Under the pieces are notes generated by a model. It did not search any database. It was given only the letters and a program-made list of their open reading frames with translations, and was not told the origin of the DNA. This document shows positions 55,146 to 64,000 of a stretch of DNA of 64,000 bases, in pieces. This stretch comes from Amaurobius ferox (lineage: Eukaryota > Arthropoda > Arachnida > Araneae > Amaurobiidae), in NCBI GenBank assembly GCA_951213105.1, contig OX578145.1, positions 116,577,239 through 116,641,238 on the forward strand. Reading direction: 5' to 3'. How positions within the stretch are numbered: position 1 is the first letter of the stretch; the number at the start of each line of letters is the position of its first letter. The position numbers and the translations under genes were made by a program.

Positions 55146-55163
55146 TGGTGCCGTTTGAACCAG
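55146..55163 (+). promoter_or_regulatory. Candidate primer-binding site of the gypsy element
   Basis: TGGTGCCGTTTGAACCAG resembles the TGGxGCCG...ACCAG primer sites of gypsy-type elements, complementary to a tRNA 3' end. A second, similar motif (CGGTGCTCGTGACCAATC) lies at about 55205, so the choice between them is open. Confidence 0.4.
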
Positions 55164-55757
55164 TTTCGAACCTGGACTCAAAATTATTGCACCCTTATCA
55201 TTTCGGTGCTCGTGACCAATCAAACCTGGATTCAAAATTTTTTCACCCTTCTGGCAACTTTGCTGTTTTAGACCAGTTATATGCCAGAATTTAAATTTTA
55301 ATGAAGAGAATAAATATAATTGGAATTAATAAAAAAATGAAAATATTGAATAAAATTTTATTTTGTGTAAAATAAGGATTAAATTAAAGAAAGAATTTTA
55401 AAATTAAAATAAATATAAGTAAACTTAAGAAAAGTTATTTCACAGTATGAGAAGCAAGCAAAATAGTGAATCATTATGTGTTCTTAATGAGACATGCCAT
55501 ATTATATTTGAAAATATAATTATTAGGGAACTTGAAACTTTTAAGGAATTTTTTTTAGATTATGTAAATATTTGTGTAATATTTTAGGAGTTTATTATGA
55601 GGATTGAAGTATTTGCATGCGTAGATAGTGAAATGATTAGAATTATGTTTTTGAATTTATGTGATATTGTATTTAAATATTTTGGGGGAACATTTTGAGG
55701 TGTAAGAACAGGAAATAATTTTAGATATAGAATTTTTGCGAGAAAGGGAAATTTAGA

Positions 55758-56915
55758 ATGGCGGAAGGCGGAGAAAGTCCTCCAACAACGAGGAGTAGGT
55801 TACCAGGACTTATACACTTATTAGGGGAATGCAATGGCATAGAGAATGATGTAGAAATTTTTTTTGACCAGATCAAATCTTTAAGCAGCTTGGGGGATTG
55901 GTCAGAGGAGGAAAAGTTAGCAATTGTGAAATCTCGGTTAAGAGGGAATGCAAGAAAATTTTATATAGGGTCACAAGAATTAAGAAGGGAAACATCTTTC
56001 GAAAAATTTAGGGATAGATTATTAGAGTTCTTTACAGAAAAGCCTAACATAACGACAAACCAAATCCTTTTCACGACCGCAAAACAGACACAGGGAGAAA
56101 CGATTAAGCAGCTGGCACACAGAATAACAACACTAACTTTAAATTATATTGGCGACACAGAGCACAGTGAAGCGACACAACAGATTATGGATAAATTAAG
56201 GTTAAGTAAATTTTTAGAGGCAGTAACACCAGAATTCCAGAAAGAAATAATTAAAACTAATGCACAAAATTTTGATGAAGCTGTAAAAATAGCCACAAAC
56301 TTGGAACAGGCAAATTTAGCAGCGATAACGGCAAATGTAAATAGTGCTACATATAGACAAGAAATTGAGACGCTCCGCAAAGAGCAACAGGAATTTAACG
56401 CACATATTTTAAATTCAATTACACAAGAGATAAACACATTAAAAATTCAAGAAAAAGTACAAATTCCCACGACACGAACAAAAAAACTCGTAACATGCCA
56501 TTACTGTAATAAACAGGGACATTTTATGAGAGAATGCCGAATATACAAAGCTGATCATTTTAAGCAAGCCCAGAATCAAAACATAAACAACGCGAGAACA
56601 CATTGGCATAACCAAATACAGTCTCCTCCCCACTCATTTCAAACCCAGCCGTATGATGACCACAGAACTTACTCCTCCCAGCCGGACACATACGATTATA
56701 GGCCAAACCACGCCTTTAGAGACTATCACCAGAGCAGAAATTACTATGCAGCACCCCCTACACAAAACAGATTTTCTAGGGAACAACGATATAATAGGGA
56801 CGAGTTAAACCAAAACAGAAACAGAGAGACGGGTGCGCAAAGGAACGATGGAAGAGAGGTGAATACAAAGTTTGGATACAGAAATCTCCCTAATAGAAGA
56901 GATAATTTAAACTAA
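55758..56915 (+). CDS. gag: gypsy Gag polyprotein (385 aa)
   Basis: It starts at ATG 55758 (MAEGGESPPTTRSRLPGL) after an AT-rich leader. Residues ~20-200 form the retrotransposon Gag capsid region (EIFFDQIKSLSSLGDWSEEE, LAIVKSRLRGNARKFY). A zinc knuckle CHYCNKQGHFMREC (CX2CX4HX4C) starts at residue 247 and is followed by an Asn/Gln/Tyr-rich tail. It would assemble the particle and package RNA. It ends at TAA 56913-56915, immediately after the slippery heptamer used to enter pol. No disruption is visible. Confidence 0.92.
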   Translation: MAEGGESPPTTRSRLPGLIHLLGECNGIENDVEIFFDQIKSLSSLGDWSEEEKLAIVKSRLRGNARKFYIGSQELRRETSFEKFRDRLLEFFTEKPNITTNQILFTTAKQTQGETIKQLAHRITTLTLNYIGDTEHSEATQQIMDKLRLSKFLEAVTPEFQKEIIKTNAQNFDEAVKIATNLEQANLAAITANVNSATYRQEIETLRKEQQEFNAHILNSITQEINTLKIQEKVQIPTTRTKKLVTCHYCNKQGHFMRECRIYKADHFKQAQNQNINNARTHWHNQIQSPPHSFQTQPYDDHRTYSSQPDTYDYRPNHAFRDYHQSRNYYAAPPTQNRFSREQRYNRDELNQNRNRETGAQRNDGREVNTKFGYRNLPNRRDNLN

Positions 56916-56974
56916 TTGCGGGGGCCTTATATAAGAACGAAGTCAGAGAGAAAAGTTACAGGGCTAGGTCCTCG
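56906..56974 (+). promoter_or_regulatory. Programmed -1 ribosomal frameshift signal (gag-pol)
   Basis: T TTA AAC at 56906-56912 is in the correct gag phase (AAT|TTA|AAC|TAA). A 6-nt spacer follows. Then CGGGGGCCT (56919-56927) can pair with AGGTCCTCG (56966-56974) over nine positions (seven Watson-Crick, two G-U). A -1 slip leads to a frame open through protease, RT and RNase H. All three parts match the canonical retroviral/gypsy signal. Confidence 0.85.
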
Positions 56975-59380
56975 AGAAAAATTGAAATTCCTGTACAAAC
57001 AGAAAATAAAGAATTGGAGATACATAACGATATTATTAATGAAAAACAGGAGGAAACGATTGCATCTGTAGGAGAACAAATTGAAAAAACAGAATTGCCA
57101 ACAATAATAGCTCAATTTAAAAATATACAAAGCGAATTCATGATAGACTCTGGAGCGAGCGTTAGTGTAATATCATTAGAATTGTTCAATAAAATTAAAG
57201 ATAACGTCAAAATTAAATATGTGTCAAGGAGTGTTACAATATCAACTTTAACAGGACATAGTATTGAATATATAAAGACTGTGGAAATTCCATTCAAAAT
57301 TCAGGGAAAACAGTTCAAACACATTTTTTTTGTCACAACAGCAAAATTTACACAAAAATTCAAGGGAGTATTGGGTTTTGACTTTTTACAGAAAAATCAA
57401 TCCATTTTAAATACACAGAAAAATATTCTGAAGATAGGCGACATGGAAATAATTTTAAATTCTGATAGGCAAACTGATAGACAAATAAATGAGATAACAC
57501 AAGAAAAACCGAACCTAGCCAAAATTTTAAGAAAAGTACAAATTAAACCTAATTCGAGGGAGAATATTGTAGTATATAGTGAGGAAAGTTTAGAAAATGG
57601 AACAGAGGTTTTGTTCGAACCCAAAGAAAAATCATACATTGTAATGAATTATGGAATATACCACATGAATGAGAACAAAATTAAAATTGAAGTTAAGAAT
57701 AACACGAATGCGACAATTACATTAAATAAAAACATGGCTTTAGGAAATATTACAACAGATTTTACGATACAACAACAGGACATTAAAGAACCAGAAATTA
57801 GTGAACGGACACATAAATACGAAGAAATTATAAATTTAATAGAGGCTAAACCGGAGATAATTGCAGAAAGAAAAAAAGATTTGAAAACAGAGGATTTTAA
57901 TACTGACCACATGAACCCAAACATTAAACAAGATTTCCTTAAATTTATAATGCAATATTCGGACGTTTTTTCAAAATCATTAAAAACTTTAGGAGCCACT
58001 GACATCGTAAAACCGGTGATAAAGCTTGCACATGACCACGCAATACGTTCCAGGCCATACGACGTTCCGTACGCACTGCAGGATACCGCAAAAAGTCAAT
58101 TAAAAGAGTTAGAAGAAGCAGGGATAATTGCCAGAACTAAGTCTAATTTTGCATCGCCGATGATTTTAGTGCGTAAAACAAGTGGAGAGTACCGCTTATG
58201 TTTAGATCTGAGATTAATTAATAACATATCCACAATTTTTCCTTACCAAATTCCCCGTGTGAATGAAATCATAACTAAATTAGCGGGACACAAATACTTT
58301 TCAAAACTTGATTTTCATTCTGCCTTCAATCAAGTGGTTTTACCTGAAGACACAAAAGAATTATTTGCATTTACAACGCCCTATGGCAATTACCAATTTG
58401 AAAGACTTGTTTTTGGACATGTAAGCTCTGCTCCAATTTTTCAACAGATTATGGACATCATTTTAGCGGACTTAAGAGAGGAAAACATACAAGCTTACAT
58501 CGACGACATAATAATCCCGGCTAACTCTTATTCAGAATTAATACATAAATTAAAATTAGTATTTGATAAATTAAGAAAATACAACCTAACTCTGACACCC
58601 AGCAAATGTAAATTTTTTGTAGAGAAAGTAGCATATTTAGGGTTTGAAATTAGTCAAAAAGGCATTACTCCAACAGATGAAAATATAAACAAAATCACTT
58701 CATTTCCAGTACCAAAAACTTTAAGAAAATTAAAAAGATTTTTAGGCATTTGTAATTTTTACAGAAATTCAATAAAAAATTATGCTCAATTAACCGCGGT
58801 TTTATCAGACTTAACAAGAAAGGATAATAAATTTAAATGGAATAATAAATGTGAAGAGGCATTTCAGGCACTCCAAGAATGTTTTTTCAAAAAACCATTA
58901 CTTATACAGCCAGATTTTGACAAAGACTTTTATCTGAATATCGATGGCAGCATTCAGTCCATAGGAGGCGCTCTTTTACAATACAGAGATGGAATTTTAA
59001 AACCGATTGCATATTTTAGCAGGAAATTATCGATACAAGAGCAAAAATACCCGGCCATGAAAATTGAATTACTGGCTATGCATCAGGGAATGAAATTTTT
59101 TAGGAATTTTCTTTTCGAACGAAAGTTTTTCGTGCTTTCGGATCATTTACCTTTGGGACAGCATTTAAAAATACAAAACCCGCCCAGCGTATTACAGAGG
59201 TGGCTTTTAGAGATATCTGAATACGACTATGAATTTATTCACGTTCCGGGTAAAGATAATTTATTAGCGGATTTTTTAAGTAGAGATGATTTTGAAAGCA
59301 AACAGACAGAGCAGAATGAGGGAAAACAAAACATTGAGAATCCAAGGGGAGAAATTAACCTGATATATAGAACAAATTAA
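56906..59380 (+). CDS. pol: gypsy Pol: protease, reverse transcriptase, RNase H
   Basis: This frame is open from the frameshift site. Counted from 57014, residues ~43-46 are the protease DSGA active site (FMIDSGASVSVIS). RT motifs follow: YRLCLDLRLIN, KLDFHSAFNQVVL, and catalytic YIDD at about 495 (AYIDDIIIP). RNase H begins near 640 (FYLNIDGSIQSIGGALLQY) and ends with HVPGKDNLLADFLSR. It copies the element RNA into DNA. No ATG is needed, because translation should come from gag. The TAA at 59378-59380 ends the frame; integrase lies in the +1 frame. Confidence 0.92.
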   Translation, partial: FKLIAGALYKNEVREKSYRARSSRKIEIPVQTENKELEIHNDIINEKQEETIASVGEQIEKTELPTIIAQFKNIQSEFMIDSGASVSVISLELFNKIKDNVKIKYVSRSVTISTLTGHSIEYIKTVEIPFKIQGKQFKHIFFVTTAKFTQKFKGVLGFDFLQKNQSILNTQKNILKIGDMEIILNSDRQTDRQINEITQEKPNLAKILRKVQIKPNSRENIVVYSEESLENGTEVLFEPKEKSYIVMNYGIYHMNENKIKIEVKNNTNATITLNKNMALGNITTDFTIQQQDIKEPEISERTHKYEEIINLIEAKPEIIAERKKDLKTEDFNTDHMNPNIKQDFLKFIMQYSDVFSKSLKTLGATDIVKPVIKLAHDHAIRSRPYDVPYALQDTAKSQLKELEEAGIIARTKSNFASPMILVRKTSGEYRLCLDLRLINNISTIFPYQIPRVNEIITKLAGHKYFSKLDFHSAFNQVVLPEDTKELFAFTTPYGNYQFERLVFGHVSSAPIFQQIMDIILADLREENIQAYIDDIIIPANSYSELIHKLKLVFDKLRKYNLTLTPSKCKFFVEKVAYLGFEISQKGITPTDENINKITSFPVPKTLRKLKRFLGICNFYRNSIKNYAQLTAVLSDLTRKDNKFKWNNKCEEAFQALQECFFKKPLLIQPDFDKDFYLNIDGSIQSIGGALLQYRDGILKPIAYFSRKLSIQEQKYPAMKIELLAMHQGMKFFRNFLFERKFFVLSDHLPLGQHLKIQNPPSVLQRWLLEISEYDYEFIHVPGKDNLLADFLSRDDFESKQTEQNEGKQNIENPRGEINLIYRTN

Positions 59381-61061
59381 GGGAGAAAACACGGTGAAAA
59401 GAAATGGATATGTGAATGAGGATAGTGTCTATATTGCACAGATAAACACAATAACAGAAATCCCGGCGTTAGATAGAATTTTAGATGAACAAATTAAAGA
59501 TCCAAAATTAAAAATAATCAGAGAAAATTTACAAAATCGGAATTACAATCAGGGGAAACATTATGACACATTATATATAGATCAAGAAACAAATTTATTA
59601 ATGCACGTGGGAAACTGGAAGGACAGACCTTGGAGGGACAATTTGAATAAAACTATTGTAATACCCAGAAGTCTACAGAAAGAAATTTTAGCAATTACAC
59701 ACGTAACACATGCAGGGATTGATAAAACTTATAAACTATTATCGGACAGATATTTTTGGACGGGTATGTACAGTGACACACAACATTTTATTGTATCTTG
59801 TGAGCAGTGTAGAAAAAGAAAAGGAAAAAATCAGCCCGTTCCCCTGGGAAGAAATCCTATACCTGATGGGCCCGTACAAATATTATCCACGGACATTTGC
59901 GGACCTTTTCAAACTAGCACACAAAACAACAAATATGTATTATCGGTGGTAGACCATTTCTCCAAACACATACAAATGTTTCCTATCCCTGATATAACGG
60001 CCACTACGGTTGCGGATAGACTTTTGAATTACTTTATGAATTGGGGATGTCCTAGGACAGTGTTATCGGACGCAGGCTCTCAATTTACATCAAATATACA
60101 CCAAATTATGACAGAAAAACTCGGAATAGTTGCTAGAATTGCGTCGGTACGTTCGCCATGGGTTAACGGTATAGTGGAGGTAACAAACAAACAGTTAAAA
60201 CACACCTTAGCGACATTAGCGGAGAATTTTCCATACTGGGATACTGCAGTACAATGCCACGTAGCTGTTTACAACGCGACAGTACATTCAAGTACGAAGG
60301 AAACACCAAATTTTCTTTTTTTTGGAAGAGACCTCCCAACCTTTTTTGAAACTAACGTCACCGAGAACATTCCTGAAACAACTTATCAGGACTTCATAAC
60401 AGGAAAAATCACAGTGATGAACAACGCATTCAAAGAGGCAAATAAAAATTTAATTCTTGCGAAGGAACGACAAGAAAGTCAACAACTCCAAAGAGCTAAA
60501 TTCAGGGATTTGGAAATCGGGTCGAGGGTGTTCATGGAAAATAATAACAACAGGTTTAAAACTGGGAACCACACGGGACCTTATCGCGTAATTAATAAAA
60601 TAAATAGATTTGTATATGAAATAAAACTATGTGACAAACCTAATTCTAAAATCATAAAAGTCCACATAAACAGATTGAGGACGTTACCCGACCGCAAGCC
60701 CCATCTAAAAATACCGTGCATAAACAAATACAAGTCACCTCTCCTTCCAACTCCTACAAGCGCGCAACAGTACACCAAACCGAAACAAGAAGTAAAAGAC
60801 CGCGGCCAAGATGAGAATTTTCCGCTTTTCATTTGGGATGAAGAGATAACACGGAATAGTCAAACCTGTTCACACAGCGCGAAGCCACAGCATCCTCACG
60901 AAAACACTCTTACTCTTAAATCCGCGAAACCGGCTACCGGAGCAGTGCAAAACGAAACAACTCATAGCTCAACCGAGAACGCAAACATCCCTCCAGAACA
61001 CTCGCCGAACGCAACCATTCTTTCAGCAGGGGGGGGGACTCAGACAGACAGAGCACGCTAG
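59364..61061 (+). CDS. gypsy integrase
   Basis: Open from 59364, overlapping the end of the RT frame by 17 nt. Numbering from 59394: an HHCC zinc-binding motif (HAGIDKTY ... CEQCRKRK, ~100-140); catalytic core with D167 (STDICGPF), D226 (LSDAGSQF) and E262 (NGIVEVTNK), giving DD35E spacing; and a GPY/F module at ~397 (HTGPYRVI). A charged tail runs on to a stop at 61059-61061. It inserts the cDNA. No start codon is convincing, so it is probably expressed as part of Pol, with the +1 offset being a mutation or an unusual recoding site. Confidence 0.9.
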   Translation, partial: YIEQIKGENTVKRNGYVNEDSVYIAQINTITEIPALDRILDEQIKDPKLKIIRENLQNRNYNQGKHYDTLYIDQETNLLMHVGNWKDRPWRDNLNKTIVIPRSLQKEILAITHVTHAGIDKTYKLLSDRYFWTGMYSDTQHFIVSCEQCRKRKGKNQPVPLGRNPIPDGPVQILSTDICGPFQTSTQNNKYVLSVVDHFSKHIQMFPIPDITATTVADRLLNYFMNWGCPRTVLSDAGSQFTSNIHQIMTEKLGIVARIASVRSPWVNGIVEVTNKQLKHTLATLAENFPYWDTAVQCHVAVYNATVHSSTKETPNFLFFGRDLPTFFETNVTENIPETTYQDFITGKITVMNNAFKEANKNLILAKERQESQQLQRAKFRDLEIGSRVFMENNNNRFKTGNHTGPYRVINKINRFVYEIKLCDKPNSKIIKVHINRLRTLPDRKPHLKIPCINKYKSPLLPTPTSAQQYTKPKQEVKDRGQDENFPLFIWDEEITRNSQTCSHSAKPQHPHENTLTLKSAKPATGAVQNETTHSSTENANIPPEHSPNATILSAGGGTQTDRAR

Positions 61062-61342
61062 AACCGCAAGAGAATTTGGAGCTTACAGAACAGGGGGACA
61101 TTACACAAATTGAAACGAACACGGATAAAGCAGCGGGGGAAATGGAACGGGATACACAAGTAGATAGGGGTTGTATACAAATGGAGCGGGGAAACACGCA
61201 AGGGAAGGATGAATCAGCAGAAAAATCACAAGGGGACGATATAAACAGTACAATTTGTTCACGCACAGTGCTTCTTCCAACACCAGTAAGGTCTAAACAC
61301 AATTATGCGCTTAGATCTTTAAAGAATTTAAATTTAAATTGA
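61028..61342 (+). pseudogene. Displaced C-terminal tail of gypsy Pol
   Basis: After a G run (61030-61038) the integrase frame runs into a stop. The next frame is open from the G run to TGA/TAA near 61342 and ends TPVRSKHNYALRSLKN. A short Arg/Leu-rich 'RxxYxLR' motif is the usual last segment of gypsy Pol. A one-base change in the G homopolymer (true mutation or sequencing error) explains the split. The segment is acidic and has no domain of its own. Confidence 0.65.
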
Positions 61343-61447
61343 TACATTTAAATCACGGAATGAATTTAAACATAGGTAAGAACACAGGCAAAGCTTAATT
61401 CAAATTTTGGAAAGATAAATAACAGAGAAGACACGTCACATTTCATT

Positions 61448-61513
61448 GGAAAAAAAAGCAAAAGGGGGACATCGTTAGAATTCTATAAAAAGTCGTCATA
61501 ACTCTATAAAAAG
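61448..61513 (+). promoter_or_regulatory. Polypurine tract and start of 3' LTR (TATA pair)
   Basis: AAAAAAAAGCAAAAGGGGGA (61450-61469) is the polypurine tract that primes plus-strand DNA. It is followed by two 21-bp units, 61472-61492 and 61493-61513, each ending CTATAAAAAG, a TATA-like motif that suits an LTR U3 promoter. No TG dinucleotide marks the LTR start clearly. Confidence 0.55.
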
Positions 61514-63698
61514 AAGATTTTTTTTAAGAGAATTTTGATTTCCAGGCAGTAAAAATTTAATTGGGTAAGGTAATTAGGAATATTAAATAAAGGGATATTT
61601 TTGAATTTTAAAGACATTTTAAAGGAACAGTGAAACCTTTTAACAAAAATAAACTTTTTCTTCGCGTCCTTGATTGTTAGATGAATACGCGAAAAGAAAT
61701 AAAAATTGTAATTTAAATAAATAAATAATTGGTAATTCAAAATAAAAATTGTAATTTAAATAAATAAATAATGGGTAATTAAGAATAAAAATTGTAATTT
61801 AAATAACTAGATAATGGGTAATTAAAAATAAGAATTAGAGTTTAGAATGGATAGAGAATTTTAATTAAAAATCAAAATGGCAGTTCAAAGAAAATAGATA
61901 ATTGTAATGAAAAATATACGCAAATTATAATTTAAAATGAATAGATAATTTTAATAAACATACGCGAATTGTAGGTTAAATAAAAAGTATTTGAAAAAAA
62001 TAATAAGAGTTTTAATGGGTATTTAGATAAGGGATATATATATATTTTTTTTAGAAAAACGAACTTTCAAAGGGAACGCTAGACGACGGAGATTTTGGAT
62101 TTAGGTACACTTAACGGGAATAAACAAGGTATATAAGGAAAATACAATGTTAGAACAAAAGGACACTAACCGCATTTTAATTAATCCTTTGGTAAATGCT
62201 TAATCCATGCGTAATCCTGGGAAATGCTTAATCCATGGGAGTCGCGAAACACACACACGTAACACAAAGCCAACTGAATGTCCTGAACACTATGACCAAC
62301 ATAGCGGATGGAGAGGTTGCCATTTTCAAAAAGGCGACATGTACGAGCCATGTACGACTAATTGGGAGAGGACCTCACACGAAGTAGTGCCCGGATTTAG
62401 CCGCGGGTCAAAAGGGACCGCGTCCAGAAGAATGACACAATAAGTCAAGGACAGTGCGACCTTGTGTCCTGGGACTAGATTTTCAGTTTGAACAGGGAAT
62501 TTAGATGCTAGAATAAATGTTACACAAAGTTTGGAAATTGAAAAGAGAAAAGGAGAGGTGGATGAATTCGATAGATTTTATATAATGGGATTTCAATATG
62601 GTTACAAGGGATATAAGAAAAGAAAATGTACATTTTGGTATTCAAGTATGGGATTTGAATTGAGTTTGATGATATTTGAGAGAAAATTTGTAATTATGTA
62701 TGCAATGATAGAATTTCAGTGAGTTATAAGAATTACGGGAAAATTTAAATACGGTTTCATTAAGTGGGAAAGTGAATAATTTAATGAATTCGGGAAATTC
62801 CGTATCCAAGTATAAGATTTGGATTAAATCTGGTGATATGTGAAAGAAAATGTATAATTATGGATATTGTAATATAGAATCGCAGGGGATTTATAAGAAT
62901 TTCAGTAGGATGGTAATTAAATGATTACATGGGTTTTTCTGTCATCTCAGAGATTGTAGGAAAATTTTAAAGTATTTTGCGGAAATTTTTGGAGTTATAT
63001 AAATTTTATTTTGGTAGTATTTCAGAGAATAGTGGAATTCTTTAAGTATTTTATTATAAATATGTACATGAGTTGTATTTATGGCACGTTCGATTGAGAA
63101 CAACACATGATGAGGTCAGGAAAATATAAATTGATAAGAGTGCTGAAGTTTAATGTATAGAAATTGTAAGAATTTGAATATTTTAAGTTTGAATAAGATA
63201 TCAAACTTAAATGGATAGGATGTTAAATAAGAAGTGTATTAACATGTAAAAAAAAGTAAAAATGATAAAAAATGATAAAAAAAAATGATAGTAGATAATG
63301 TAAAAAAAAGAAAAAAAAAATATATATATATAAGGCAGAGGAATGTAAAATAGATAAATTGTAGGAATTTGAAGAATTTAAGTTTGAAGAGAGTATCAAA
63401 GTTAAATAAAAAAAATGTATATATTATGTGGAAGGATTTAAAGTAGATAAAAAGTAGGAATTTTAATGGGGTAATTTTGAGAATGTTAACAAATTTAAAT
63501 GAGTTTGAAAAAAAAAAAAGAGAGTTTTTTTTTTGTAGTGTTTCGTGTGCCGGGTGACAAATTAAAATTATGGAAAGTGAATTTATAAAAAATATACTTT
63601 GGTGAGTTTTAAGAGAGGAGAGTAATAATAAGTTGGCCTGAGTGTAATATATGTGTATTGATTTGCTTAAACAAAACATGAAATAGCGTACAGATCCT
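61514..63698 (+). other. AT-rich sequence 3' of the gypsy element (possible LTR)
   Basis: No gene recognised. It contains the 43-bp tandem repeat listed separately, a duplicated AATGCTTAATCCATG (62194, 62222), a GC-richer island at 62215-62480 and poly-A/T tracts (63245-63310, 63520). If the LTR starts at about 61470 it is either longer than 2.5 kb or interrupted. Confidence 0.4.
61697..61840. repeat. 43-bp tandem repeat, about 3.3 copies
   Basis: AAAAATTGTAATTTAAATAA recurs at 61701, 61744 and 61787, exact 43-bp steps. Decayed copies continue to about 61980. Confidence 0.85.
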
Positions 63699-63962
63699 GT
63701 TGCACAATGATTTCCAAGTGGTCAGCGATTCCGGTCACTCAACAATTCCAGACGTACAACGATTTCCAAGTGGTCAGCGATTCCGGTTACTCAACAATTC
63801 CAGACGTACAACGATTTCCAAGTGGTCAGCGATTCCGGTTACTCAACAATTCCAGACGTACAACGATTTCCAAGTGGTCAGCGATTCCGGTTACTCAACA
63901 ATCCCAGACGTACAACGATTCTCAAACGGTCAACGATTCCTGTTACCCAGCAATTCCAGCGA
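63699..63962. repeat. 52-bp minisatellite, five copies
   Basis: GACGTACAACGATT occurs at 63751, 63803, 63855 and 63907, exact 52-bp steps; a first, slightly diverged unit starts at about 63699. Each unit carries CAAGTGGTCAGCGATTCCGG and TCAACAATTCCAGAC. The 96-codon open frame across it is a by-product (52 is not a multiple of 3, so the frame rotates). Confidence 0.92.
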
Positions 63963-64000
63963 TTCATCTCCATTTCTGCAACAAGGCCAGTGTTTAATCA

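Larger units (their letters stand above)
55146..61513 (+). mobile_element. Ty3/gypsy retrotransposon, nearly intact internal region
   Basis: Order: PBS candidate, gag, protease-RT-RNase H, integrase, 3' tail, polypurine tract. Long open frames and a complete set of catalytic motifs indicate recent activity. The order RT before integrase and the GPY/F module mark Ty3/gypsy. No env gene follows. Three frame changes are seen: a predicted programmed -1 shift (gag-pol), a +1 shift between RNase H and integrase, and one in a G run near the end. Full-length LTRs cannot be shown in the window. Confidence 0.9.

Noticed and set aside
62207..62443. 78-codon Cys/His-containing plus frame 3' of the gypsy element.
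   Set aside because: Cys/His spacing fits no zinc-finger pattern I know, and the start is a local duplication. Not enough to call a gene.
1..64000. tRNA, rRNA, CRISPR or bacterial operon features.
   Set aside because: None seen by eye. Spliced exons, polyadenylation signals and the transposon content mark this as animal nuclear DNA. A tRNA scan was not possible here.

Overview
This is a window of a repeat-rich, AT-rich animal nuclear genome. The transposon families (Helitron, mariner, Tc1, hAT, Penelope-like, Ty1/copia, Ty3/gypsy and RNase H-carrying non-LTR elements) and the multicopy protein family at 16.7-18.8 kb fit an arthropod. A chelicerate, probably a spider, is my best guess, but that is inference. 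There is no operon structure, CRISPR array, rRNA gene or convincing tRNA gene.

The only host gene I can support is the 3' end of WASHC1 (the WASH actin-nucleation promoting factor) on the + strand. An 82-nt exon at 9131-9212 encodes the central segment with the LMRRKGISG motif. The last exon at 33020-33183 encodes the acidic tail ending in DDDWD. Both sides of the junction are phase 1 and join to a conserved glycine. The 23.8-kb intron between them is almost entirely transposon debris.

Layout: 0-9.1 kb holds a Helitron 5' end, a broken antisense LINE and two degenerate tandem-repeat fields. 9.1-33 kb is the WASHC1 intron. It contains a circularly permuted repeat pair with exon-like pieces, a dead copia element (- strand), a degenerate multicopy gene, a nearly complete mariner, an internally deleted Tc1, two Penelope-like copies arranged head to head, a long palindrome, and a MITE and a Tc1 element packed side by side in a TA tract. 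33-39.5 kb has the WASHC1 3' UTR, a second head-to-head Penelope pair (one member with a GIY-YIG domain), a SINE with target-site duplication, a 240-bp tandem repeat and an integrase fragment. 40-53.6 kb is a nest: hAT-type ends, LINE ORF1 genes, Helitron pieces, and an hAT transposase split by a young 5'-truncated LINE whose 861-codon reading frame is open. 55-61.5 kb is a nearly intact Ty3/gypsy element. The window ends in AT-rich sequence and a 52-bp minisatellite.

The most striking points are: a textbook -1 frameshift signal between gag and pol of the gypsy element (U UUA AAC, a 6-nt spacer, then a 9-bp stem); the A-B versus B-A permuted repeats with TATA and splice-like signals; the two head-to-head Penelope pairs; and a LINE ORF1 fused by deletion to its own RNase H.
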